Shown piece after piece: positions 15,682 to 22,153 of a stretch of DNA of 35,151 nt. This stretch comes from an uncultured Eubacteriales bacterium (lineage in GTDB: Bacteria; Bacillota; Clostridia; Christensenellales; Aristaeellaceae). The translations under genes were made by a program, and so were the position numbers. The notes beneath the pieces are model-generated. The model made no database searches and had not been told where the DNA came from. It worked only from the letters and a program-made list of their open reading frames with translations. Location: the NCBI GenBank assembly GCA_902790175.1, contig CADAQZ010000042.1, positions 1 to 35,151 on the forward strand, in the 5' to 3' direction. The first letter of the stretch is position 1; each line of letters begins with the position of its first letter.

Positions 15682-16847
15682 CGGGCGCGTATCTGACGGC
15701 GCGGAAGCTGTCCGTGGGCTACGACGGCGCGCCACTTATCGAGGGCATCGAGCTGGAGATCCAAAAGGGCGAGGTCGTGACGCTGATCGGCCCGAACGGC
15801 TCCGGCAAGTCCACGATCCTCAAGACCATCGCCCGCCAGCTGAAGGCGCTGGGCGGCAGCGTGTATGTCGGCGGGGACGACCTGCACCGGCTCTCCGCCG
15901 GGGCGCTCGCCTCCCGGATGGCCGTGGTGCTCACCGAGCGCATGCGGCCGGAGCTTCTGACCTGCCGCGACATCGTGTCCACCGGCCGCTACCCGTATAC
16001 CGGGCGGCTGGGCATCCTCTCCGACGCGGACGAGGCGAAGGTGGACGCGGCGATGGCGGCGGTGCGCGTGACGGACATCGCCCGGCGCAGCTACGACGCC
16101 ATCAGCGACGGACAGCGCCAGCGGGTGCTGCTGGCGCGGGCGCTGTGCCAGGAGCCGGAGATCATCGTGCTGGACGAGCCGACCTCGTTCCTCGACATCC
16201 GGCACAAGCTGGAGCTGCTCTCGCTGCTGCGCGGCATGGCGCGGCGGGAGGGCATCGCCGTGGTGCTCTCGCTGCACGAGATCGACCTGGCCCAGCGCGT
16301 GTCCGATAGGATCGTCTGCGTGACGGGGGAGCGGGAGGTCGTCTGCGGCACGCCGGAGGCGGTGTTCTCCGGGGACACCATCGCGCGGCTGTACGGCATT
16401 GAGCGCGACGCGTTCGACCCGGCGTTCGGCGGCGTGGAGCTGCCGCGGGTCGAGGGCGCGCCACGGGTGCTGGTGCTGTCGTCGGGCGGCGCGGGCATTC
16501 CCGTCTACCGCCGTCTGCAGCGCGAGGGCGTCCCGTTCGCGGCGGGCATACTGCCCGAGAACGACGTGGACTGCCACCTGGCGCGGCGTCTGGCCGCGGA
16601 GGTGATCGCCGTCGAGCCGTTCGCGCCCTTCCCGGACGCGGCCGTGGCGCGCGCGTTCGAATTGGTGGAGGCGTGCGAGCGCGTGATCGACGCGGGCGTT
16701 CTGATCGGCCAGACCAATCGCCGCGTGGCGGAGGTCCTCGAGGCCGCAAAAAGGGCGGGGAAGTATGAGAGAGTGGAGAGTGGAGAGTGGAGAGTGGAGT
16801 GTGGAGTGTGGAGTGTGGAGTGTGGAGTTAGGAGAATGAGGAATTAG
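15678..16847 (+). CDS. Iron-type ABC transporter ATPase with C-terminal extension
   Basis: Energises the permease encoded just upstream. Walker A GPNGSGKST is near residue 37, the signature reads ISDGQRQR (SDGQ instead of SGGQ), Walker B is IIVLDEPTSFLD and the H-loop is LSLHEIDL. These cover residues 1-250. Residues about 258-362 form an extra domain (VLVLSSGGAGIPVYRRL, then AAEVIAVEPFAPFPD and ACERVIDAGV), which I have seen in other Clostridial ATPases of this type and cannot assign. The last 25 residues or so are not native: they are the translation of a 7-bp tandem array (16769-16866), and the stop at 16845 lies inside that array. The natural end was probably near GKYE. Start fixed by the 4-base ATGA overlap. 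Confidence 0.9.
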   Translation: MTGAYLTARKLSVGYDGAPLIEGIELEIQKGEVVTLIGPNGSGKSTILKTIARQLKALGGSVYVGGDDLHRLSAGALASRMAVVLTERMRPELLTCRDIVSTGRYPYTGRLGILSDADEAKVDAAMAAVRVTDIARRSYDAISDGQRQRVLLARALCQEPEIIVLDEPTSFLDIRHKLELLSLLRGMARREGIAVVLSLHEIDLAQRVSDRIVCVTGEREVVCGTPEAVFSGDTIARLYGIERDAFDPAFGGVELPRVEGAPRVLVLSSGGAGIPVYRRLQREGVPFAAGILPENDVDCHLARRLAAEVIAVEPFAPFPDAAVARAFELVEACERVIDAGVLIGQTNRRVAEVLEAAKRAGKYERVESGEWRVECGVWSVECGVRRMRN

Positions 16848-16866
16848 GAATTAGGAATGAGGAATG
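16769..16866. repeat. Heptanucleotide tandem array
   Basis: Fourteen contiguous 7-bp units: gagagtg x4, gagtgtg x4, gagttag, gagaatg, aggaatt x2, aggaatg x2. The first eleven lie in the ATPase reading frame. The aggaatg unit recurs next to another palindromic element at about 35008-35024. Confidence 0.85.
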
Positions 16867-16881
16867 GATGGCTGATGTTGC

Positions 16882-16934
16882 GCCTTGCCTCCCCATCGCA
16901 ATGGGGAGGTGGCCCGCAGGGCCGGAGGGGCATA
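16882..16934. repeat. Solo palindromic element (GCCTCCCC type)
   Basis: GCCTCCCC/GGGGAGGT hairpin followed by GGCCCGCAGGGCC, a second small hairpin. Same architecture as the other elements here but with a different arm sequence. Confidence 0.6.
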
Positions 16935-16960
16935 CCATCTCCTGTAGGGGCGGCGATGCG

Positions 16961-17370
16961 CCGCTCGCCCAAAAGCCTTCCCCTATGGGGAAGGTGGCGC
17001 GTAGCGCCGGAAGAGGTCCTTATTCATTAACTTAGCGCCTTTATCGGAACGAAAGTGCGAGGCATAGTGTAAGGGGACCTCTTTCGCTTCACTTCGCTCA
17101 GCACCTTCCCCAAAGGGGAAGGCTAAGAAATACCGCTCGCCCAAAAGCCTTCCCCTATGGGGAAGGTGGCGCGTAGCGCCGGAAGAGGTCCTTATTCATT
17201 AACTTAGCGCCTTTATCGGAACGAAGGTGCGAGGCATAGTGTAAGGGGACCTCTTCCGCTTCACTTCGCTCAGCACCTTCCCCAAAGGGGAAGGCTAAGA
17301 AATACCGCTCGCCCAAAAGCCTTCCCCTATGGGGAAGGTGGATTGACGCGAAGCGTCAAGACGGATGAGG
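16961..17370. repeat. Tandem 172-bp paired-palindrome elements
   Basis: The gene-free stretch 16848-17480 is mostly this repeat. Units start at 16961, 17133 and 17305 (period 172); the first two differ at very few positions and the third breaks off after its left arm. Each full unit has a left arm (from 16974; AGCCTTCCCC-TAT-GGGGAAGG, then GGCGCG..CGCC, then GAAGAGGTCC) and an inverted right arm ending at 17124, around a core of about 50 bp. The third left arm continues instead with GGATTGACGCGAAGCG and GACGGATGAGGTC, matching the opposite arm of the element at 29011. No reading frame of interest is present. Confidence 0.85.
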
Positions 17371-17410
17371 TCGTTTCTCGCAGCGACGCCTGTGCTGCCA
17401 AGCCCATCGC

Positions 17411-17433
17411 AGGGGCGGCGCAACGCCGCCCCT
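17411..17433. repeat. AGGGGCGGC palindrome
   Basis: 10-bp perfect arms AGGGGCGGCG/CGCCGCCCCT with CAA loop, 48 bases downstream of the stop of the amidohydrolase gene; may serve as its terminator. Confidence 0.6.
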
Positions 17434-17480
17434 ACATCTAAAAATGCTTCGTATGCATATTGTCAGGCATGTTTCCGGGA

Positions 17481-18596
17481 TCACAGCAGCGCTTCAAACG
17501 CCCGGACGGCGGGGGCGATCAGCGCGTCGTCGAATTCGTATTCGGCGGTGTGCAGGCCGGGGGCGTCCTCGCCCGCGCCGATGCCGAAGTACATTCCGGG
17601 CACGCGCCTGAGGAACCAGCCGAAATCCTCGCTCCAGCGCATCGGCTCGCCGAGCTCGACGACGCGCAGCCCCGCGTCGCGCAGGCGCGGCAGCGCCTCG
17701 GCGACGACGGCGTCGTCGTTCGTCGTGTCGGGGAACACGTCCCGAAGCTCGAACGCGCAGGCCATGCCCTGCGCCGCGCAGCCCGCCATTGCGCGGGCCT
17801 TTATTCTTTCGATCAGCGCGTCGATGTCGGCCTGCCGGTGGCCGCGCAGCGTCAGGTTCAGCGTGCCCGCGCTGGCGGAGAGGCCGAAGTTGTCGCCGCC
17901 GGCGTTCAGGCCGATCAGCGTGCGCATCAGCAGCCGGTCGTCGCCCGCCAGGATGCCGTCGATCATCTCCGGCGTCTCCAGCGCGAGGCGGCTGAGCAGC
18001 TCGATGGGGTTCGCGCCGTCGCCGGGATAGGCCGCGTGGGCGGGCCGCCCCGTCACGCGCACGGACAGCCCGCACGAGGCGCAGGCGAAGCAGCCGCGCC
18101 GCACGAGCGCCGCGCCCCGGGGGAAGCCGGGGATGTTGTGCAGCGCGTAGACGCGCTCGAGCCGTTCGAGATCGTCCCAGCCGTCGCAGACGGCCCGCGC
18201 GCCCTCGCCGGTCTCCTCCGCGCCCTGGAAGATCAGGCAAAGGTTTCTGCCCACGCGCCGACCCTCCAGCGCCAGCGCGAGGCCGCAGAGCGCGGCGCTG
18301 TGGCCGTCGTGCCCGCACCCGTGCCGAGCGTCGGCCCCGTGCCGAGCGTCGCACGCCATTCCTTCCACCGGCAGGGCGTCCATGTCGGCGCGAAGGCCCC
18401 ACCAGGGCAGATCCTCGCCCTCGACGCGGCGCGCCAGCAGCCACGCGCCCATGTCGCACACCTGAAGCGACGTGTTCTCCCGCAGGAACGCCGCGATCTC
18501 CGATTTTGTGCGCACCTCGTGCCCGGAGCGCTCCGGGCAGTCGTGCAGCCGCCGCCGCAGCGCCGCCACGCGCGCCAGCTGGTCCGCGTTCAGCAT
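17481..18596 (-). CDS. M20 family amidohydrolase/peptidase
   Basis: A 371-residue cytoplasmic metal-dependent amidohydrolase of the M20D group (hippurate hydrolase, N-acyl-amino-acid deacylase and related enzymes). The metal ligands are visible: Cys94 and His96 with His99 in RHGCGHDGHSA, Glu127/128 in GAEETGEGA, His153 in LHNIPG, and a C-terminal His in LHTAEYEFDD; RADMDALP precedes them. A dimerisation domain fills about residues 170-280 (VRVTGRPAHAAYP). The start at 18596 has AAGGGGG at good spacing; 18626 would add 10 residues upstream of it. It is divergent from the Big_2 gene and has its own promoter. The substrate cannot be decided; amidated amino acids or peptidoglycan fragments are possible. 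Confidence 0.88.
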   Translation of the reverse strand: MLNADQLARVAALRRRLHDCPERSGHEVRTKSEIAAFLRENTSLQVCDMGAWLLARRVEGEDLPWWGLRADMDALPVEGMACDARHGADARHGCGHDGHSAALCGLALALEGRRVGRNLCLIFQGAEETGEGARAVCDGWDDLERLERVYALHNIPGFPRGAALVRRGCFACASCGLSVRVTGRPAHAAYPGDGANPIELLSRLALETPEMIDGILAGDDRLLMRTLIGLNAGGDNFGLSASAGTLNLTLRGHRQADIDALIERIKARAMAGCAAQGMACAFELRDVFPDTTNDDAVVAEALPRLRDAGLRVVELGEPMRWSEDFGWFLRRVPGMYFGIGAGEDAPGLHTAEYEFDDALIAPAVRAFEALL

Positions 18597-18628
18597 GCGC
18601 AGGCCCCCTTCGCAGTTTTGTCGCATTC

Positions 18629-18657
18629 ATTTTATCACAGCCGCCCGTTTCGCGCAA
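18629..18657 (-). promoter_or_regulatory. Promoter of the M20 amidohydrolase gene
   Basis: Minus-strand TTGCGC, 17 bp, TAAAAT. Confidence 0.5.
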
Positions 18658-18717
18658 ATGGGGCGGCGATGTCACAGCTTGTCGATTTTTTGTTCCGCAA
18701 TTCTCGAAATACTCGCC

Positions 18718-18746
18718 TTGTTTTGGGCGGGCACAGGGCTTATAAT
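18718..18746 (+). promoter_or_regulatory. Promoter of the Big_2 protein gene
   Basis: TTGTTT, 17 bp, TATAAT; the same hexamers as the promoter at 6296. Confidence 0.75.
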
Positions 18747-18788
18747 GAAACCAGATACTGGTAATAGGTCCATTTGGAGGAATATGCT

Positions 18789-19979
18789 ATGAAAAATCGC
18801 TGGATTGCGACCCTGCTGATGCTGGCGCTGGCGCTGGCCGCGCTGCTGCCCGCGGCGGCGGTGGCGGAGCCCGCCGTGCTGACCATGACGCTGGGCGCGA
18901 AGGAGAAGTTCCAGATCAACACCGCGGCCATCACCGGCGCGGAGGGCAAGCAGCTGGTGTTCGCGACGTCGAACAAGAAGGTGGCCGACGTGTCCGCCGA
19001 CGGCGTGATCACCGCCAAGAAGAAGGGCACCGCGAAGATCGCCGTGGGCTATGACGACGTGGCGCTGGCCGTCTGCACCGTGACGGTGCTGGGCGCGCCG
19101 AAGAAGATCGCGTTCACTGAGAAGAACCTGGTGATCAGCGTGGGCGGCAGCCAGCAGCTGTTCGTCACGCTGCCGAAGAAGACGGCCTCCACGATCACCT
19201 ACGAGAGCAGCGACGTCGCCGTGGCCACCGTGGACGGCGAGGGCAAGGTGACGGCCGTGGCCGGCGGCCACGCCGTGATCACCGCCACGACGTTTAACGG
19301 CAAGAGCGCCACCTGTCCGGTGGTGGTGCTGACGGGCGTGGCGCCCACCGAGCTGAAGCTGGACGTGCAGACGCTGTCCCTCCAGCAGAAGGAGACCTTC
19401 CAGCTCAAGCCGACCGTGAACGCGGGCGCGGACGCGGTGTACGCCTACACCACCGCCAACAAGAAGATCGCCACCGTGGACGCGGAGGGCGTGGTGACGG
19501 CCAAGAAGAAGGGCACGACGCAGATCACCGTCACGACCCATAACGGCCTGTCCGCCACTGTGAACGTGGTCGTGAAGGGCAAGCTGAAGGACGTGTACGG
19601 CGCGCTGACCAACGACCCCAAGACCTACCTGAAGTACGCCAAGAAGCTGAAGCTGAAGAAGGACACCACGACCGGGGATACCACCAGCGTGATGTACTAC
19701 AACAACCAGCTGGCGCTGATCATGACGGCGAACAGCTGCCAGGTATCGCTGAACCCCACCACCAGTCCGAAGTACAGCCTGCAGAACATCGATTGCAGCA
19801 TGTCCGCCAGCCAGGCGGCCGCGAAGCTGGTGGCCAACGGCTGGGCGCTGGCCGACGCGAAGACTGTGGATGGCATCGACGTGCGCGCGTTCACCAAGGG
19901 CGGCGACGCCACCCATCCCATCACGATCTCCGCCGACGGCGACGACATCCGCAGCATCGACGCCTACTGGACGTGGTAA
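18789..19979 (+). CDS. Secreted protein with three bacterial Ig-like (Big_2) domains
   Basis: A 396-residue exported protein. Signal peptide residues 1-26 (MKNRWIATLLMLALALAALL, ending near AVAE). Three Big_2 repeats follow at about 30-105, 108-185 and 188-266. Each shows the family pattern, an LxxxxxxL(K/Q) strand, then (S/T)(S/N)xxx(V/I)A(D/T)V then G.(V/I)TA and G.A.I.V: for example FATSNKKVADVSADGVITAKKKGTAKIAV. Repeats 1 and 3 share the string VITAKKKGT or VVTAKKKGT. The last 130 residues are a separate domain I do not recognise, with two Ser/Thr-rich strands and an ASQAAAKLVANGWALA helix. No sorting signal is present. GGAGG lies 9 bases upstream of ATG 18789. Adhesion or surface binding is the usual role of such repeats. 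Confidence 0.85.
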   Translation: MKNRWIATLLMLALALAALLPAAAVAEPAVLTMTLGAKEKFQINTAAITGAEGKQLVFATSNKKVADVSADGVITAKKKGTAKIAVGYDDVALAVCTVTVLGAPKKIAFTEKNLVISVGGSQQLFVTLPKKTASTITYESSDVAVATVDGEGKVTAVAGGHAVITATTFNGKSATCPVVVLTGVAPTELKLDVQTLSLQQKETFQLKPTVNAGADAVYAYTTANKKIATVDAEGVVTAKKKGTTQITVTTHNGLSATVNVVVKGKLKDVYGALTNDPKTYLKYAKKLKLKKDTTTGDTTSVMYYNNQLALIMTANSCQVSLNPTTSPKYSLQNIDCSMSASQAAAKLVANGWALADAKTVDGIDVRAFTKGGDATHPITISADGDDIRSIDAYWTW

Positions 19980-19993
19980 ATCCAGAGCATCCG

Positions 19994-20025
19994 AAACCCG
20001 CCGCCCGCACGGGCGGCGGGTTTTT
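19994..20025 (+). terminator. Intrinsic terminator after the Big_2 gene
   Basis: 13-bp stem AAACCCGCCGCCC/GGGCGGCGGGTTT, loop GCAC, then TT. Near-identical to the hairpin at 20708. Confidence 0.9.
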
Positions 20026-20031
20026 GCATCA

Positions 20032-20069
20032 CAATTTGTATTGCAAATTGCAATGCGATCTGCTATAAT
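20032..20069 (+). promoter_or_regulatory. brnTA promoter with overlapping palindromic operator
   Basis: TTGCAA (20041-20046), 17 bp, TATAAT (20064-20069). Two overlapping inverted repeats cover the -35 box: CAATTTG-N5-CAAATTG (20032-20050) and ATTGCAA-A-TTGCAAT (20040-20054). BrnA-type antitoxins are known to repress their own promoters, so these are good operator candidates. Confidence 0.7.
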
Positions 20070-20090
20070 GGTGGCGAGGGGGGGAAACGG

Positions 20091-20405
20091 ATGATGTATG
20101 AACGCTTTGAGCTGGACCTGCGCTCCGCCTCCTTTGAGTGGGACGACACCAAGGACGCAATCAATTTCACCAAGCACGGCATCCACTTCAAGACCGCCGC
20201 GAAGGTGTTTCTCGATCCCAACAAGCTGATTCGCGAGGATGAGGAGCATCGGCAGGAACTTCGGTACGATGTCCTGGGCAAGGTTGGAAAGATACTGTTC
20301 GTTGTCTGTGCATTTTATGAGGGGAATGTGATTAGACTGATTTCAGCGAGGCCGGCTTCCGTGCCGGAGAAAGCGAGGTATGAACATGGCGAAGATGAGC
20401 TATAA
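20091..20405 (+). CDS. brnT: BrnT-type ribonuclease toxin
   Basis: A 104-residue protein of the BrnT family, the toxin of a type II toxin-antitoxin pair. Family hallmarks are FEWDDTKDAINFTKHGI (the conserved W-D-x-x-K..N..KHG), AAKVFLDPN, REDEEHRQELRYDVLGKV and the C-terminal IRLISARPAS. BrnT proteins have a RelE-like fold and cleave RNA; the KHG and ISAR residues are the expected active-site region. AGGGGGGG ends six bases before ATG 20091; a second ATG follows at 20094. The gene precedes its antitoxin and overlaps it, the normal BrnTA order. Tail residues after ISARPAS are short and charged, as is common. Confidence 0.92.
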   Translation: MMYERFELDLRSASFEWDDTKDAINFTKHGIHFKTAAKVFLDPNKLIREDEEHRQELRYDVLGKVGKILFVVCAFYEGNVIRLISARPASVPEKARYEHGEDEL

Positions 20406-20688
20406 CGACATCGCCGCGCCGCTGACGCCGGAGGAGATCGCCGAGCTGGAGGCGGCGGAGGCCCGGGAAATCGTGTACGACGCGGACAGCCCGCGCCTGA
20501 CGCCGGAGCAGCTGATGGAATTCAAGCGCGTCAACCGCGAAAACCGCAACAAGCCCACCGTCTCCCTGCGCGTCTCACCGGAGACGCTGAGAAAGGCGAA
20601 GCAGTACGGCAAGGGCTACACGTCGCTGCTCAGCCGCCTGCTGGATGCCGCCATCGACGACGAGGATCTGATCCGCAGGTGTATTTAG
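20386..20688 (+). CDS. brnA: BrnA-type antitoxin
   Basis: A 100-residue partner of BrnT. The C-terminal half holds a ribbon-helix-helix: PTVSLRVSPETLRKAKQYGKGYTSLLSRLL, where V-S-L-R-V forms the DNA-binding strand and QYGKGY matches the GKGYQ motif of BrnA proteins. The N-terminal half is acidic (EEIAELEAAEAREIVYD) and should wrap the toxin. GCGAGG at 20372-20377 is 8 bases from ATG 20386 and 2 from ATG 20380, so 20386 is preferred (20380 adds MN). It overlaps brnT by 20 bases, so the two are translationally coupled. Expected to repress the operator at 20032-20054. Confidence 0.88.
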   Translation: MAKMSYNDIAAPLTPEEIAELEAAEAREIVYDADSPRLTPEQLMEFKRVNRENRNKPTVSLRVSPETLRKAKQYGKGYTSLLSRLLDAAIDDEDLIRRCI

Positions 20689-20707
20689 CACAATTTCGCA
20701 CGACTTC

Positions 20708-20739
20708 AACCCGCCGCCCGCACGGGCGGCGGGTTTTTT
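20708..20739 (+). terminator. Intrinsic terminator after brnTA
   Basis: 12-bp stem AACCCGCCGCCC/GGGCGGCGGGTT, loop GCAC, run of six T. Copy of the hairpin at 19994. Confidence 0.92.
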
Positions 20740-20779
20740 GTGCGCATTTGTAATCCTGCTCGCCAGACAACCATAAAAC

Positions 20780-20821
20780 AACACAAATTGTGTTGACGTT
20801 TTCATTTTTTTTGAGTATAAT
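20780..20821 (+). promoter_or_regulatory. secDF promoter with overlapping palindrome
   Basis: TTGACG (20793-20798), 17 bp, TATAAT (20816-20821). The palindrome AACACAA-A-TTGTGTT at 20780-20794 touches the -35 box. The leader carries a 7-bp hairpin GGCTGTG-TCC-CACAGCC (20849-20865) eight bases ahead of the GGGAGGA ribosome site. Confidence 0.7.
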
Positions 20822-20887
20822 AGGAAGCTGTATGATATATGCTGACAAGGCTGTGTCCCACAGCCGATAGCAGGGAGGACAGACCGA

Positions 20888-22138
20888 ATGAAGAAGAGTC
20901 TCATCAAACTGGTGATCGTCGCGGTGCTGATTGTCGTCGTGGCGTTCCTGGCGCTGCACGGCTTGCAGATCGGCAAGTATGTGCTCAAACCGGTGTCCAG
21001 CGCCATCAGCCTTGGCCTGGATCTGCGCGGCGGCGTCTCCACGGAGTATATCGCCACGGATACCACCATGGACAACTACTCCAGCCTCCTGGAGGGCACG
21101 GTTTCCGCGCTGCGCACGAGGCTGACCAACGCCGGCTTCACCGAGGCGAACGTGGCCATCCAGGGCACGGACCGCATCCTGGTGGAGATCCCGGACGTGG
21201 ACGACCCGGAGGAGGTCGCCCGCATCATCGGCACTCCGGCGCACCTGGAGTTCCGCGATCCCAACGGCGAAGTGGTGGTCGAGGGCAAGGACATCAAGTC
21301 CGCCTACGTGAACTACGCCAACGATGAAAAGACCCTCTACGGCGTCAGCTTCAACCTGAACGCCGAGGGCGCGAAGGCCTTTGAGAAGGCTACGAGCGAT
21401 TTCATCGGCCAGGCCATCTCCATCTACCTGGACGACGAGCTGATCTCCGCCCCCACGGTGCAGACCGTGATCGCGGGCGGCAGCGGCATCATCACGGGCA
21501 GCAAGAGCGAATCCTCTGAGGATTCCTACAACTGGGCCAGGAACCTGGCGATGCTGATCCAGTCCGGCGCACTGCCGATGGACATCGCCGAGGTCGAGAC
21601 CCGCGCCATCTCCGCAACGCTGGGCATCGAGGCCATCGACGGCGCCGTGATCGCCGGCATCGTGGGCCTGATCCTGGTGCTGGTGTTCATGCTGGTGATG
21701 TACCGTCTGCCGGGCGTGGCCGCCGACATGGCGCTGCTGATCTACGTGCTGATCGTGTTCTACGCGCTGGCCATCACGGGCGCGCAGCTGACGCTGCAGG
21801 GCATCGCCGGTATCCTGCTCGGTATCGGCATGGCCGTGGACGCGAACGTGGTCATATTCGAGCGCTTCCGCGAGGAGCTCAGGGAGGGCCGTACGCCGCT
21901 GAACGCCGTGAAGTTCGGCTTCCGCAACGCGGGCCGCGCCGTTCTGGACTCCAACGTGACCACCCTGATCGCCGCCGTCGTGCTGCTGATCTTCGGCACC
22001 GGCACCATCAAGGGCTTCGCCACCACGCTGATGATCTCCATCATCGCGTCCTACTTCACCGCCGTGTTGATCACCCGCGGCCTGCTGATCTTGATCTGCA
22101 AGCTGGGCGTGAACGACCGCAGGCTCTATACGCGCTAA
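20888..22138 (+). CDS. secD: Protein translocase subunit SecD
   Basis: A 416-residue subunit of the SecDF accessory complex, which uses the proton gradient to pull exported proteins through SecYEG. One N-terminal helix (residues 5-25), then the hallmark GLDLRGGVSTEY near residue 43, a large extracytoplasmic head (about 50-250; VEIPDVDDPEEVARIIGTPAHLEFRD is the P1-type repeat) and five C-terminal helices with the conserved LGIGMAVDANVVIFERFREE and NAGRAVLDSNVTTLIAAVV segments. Length and motif order are normal. secF follows after 15 bases with its own AGGAGGG, so they form one operon under the 20793 promoter. The many exported proteins in this window are plausible clients. Confidence 0.96.
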   Translation: MKKSLIKLVIVAVLIVVVAFLALHGLQIGKYVLKPVSSAISLGLDLRGGVSTEYIATDTTMDNYSSLLEGTVSALRTRLTNAGFTEANVAIQGTDRILVEIPDVDDPEEVARIIGTPAHLEFRDPNGEVVVEGKDIKSAYVNYANDEKTLYGVSFNLNAEGAKAFEKATSDFIGQAISIYLDDELISAPTVQTVIAGGSGIITGSKSESSEDSYNWARNLAMLIQSGALPMDIAEVETRAISATLGIEAIDGAVIAGIVGLILVLVFMLVMYRLPGVAADMALLIYVLIVFYALAITGAQLTLQGIAGILLGIGMAVDANVVIFERFREELREGRTPLNAVKFGFRNAGRAVLDSNVTTLIAAVVLLIFGTGTIKGFATTLMISIIASYFTAVLITRGLLILICKLGVNDRRLYTR

Positions 22139-22153
22139 GAGGAGGGAACGAGC

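Noticed and set aside
16961-17304. CRISPR array
   Set aside because: Period is 172 bp with identical cores between copies; there are no short repeats with unique spacers and no cas genes.
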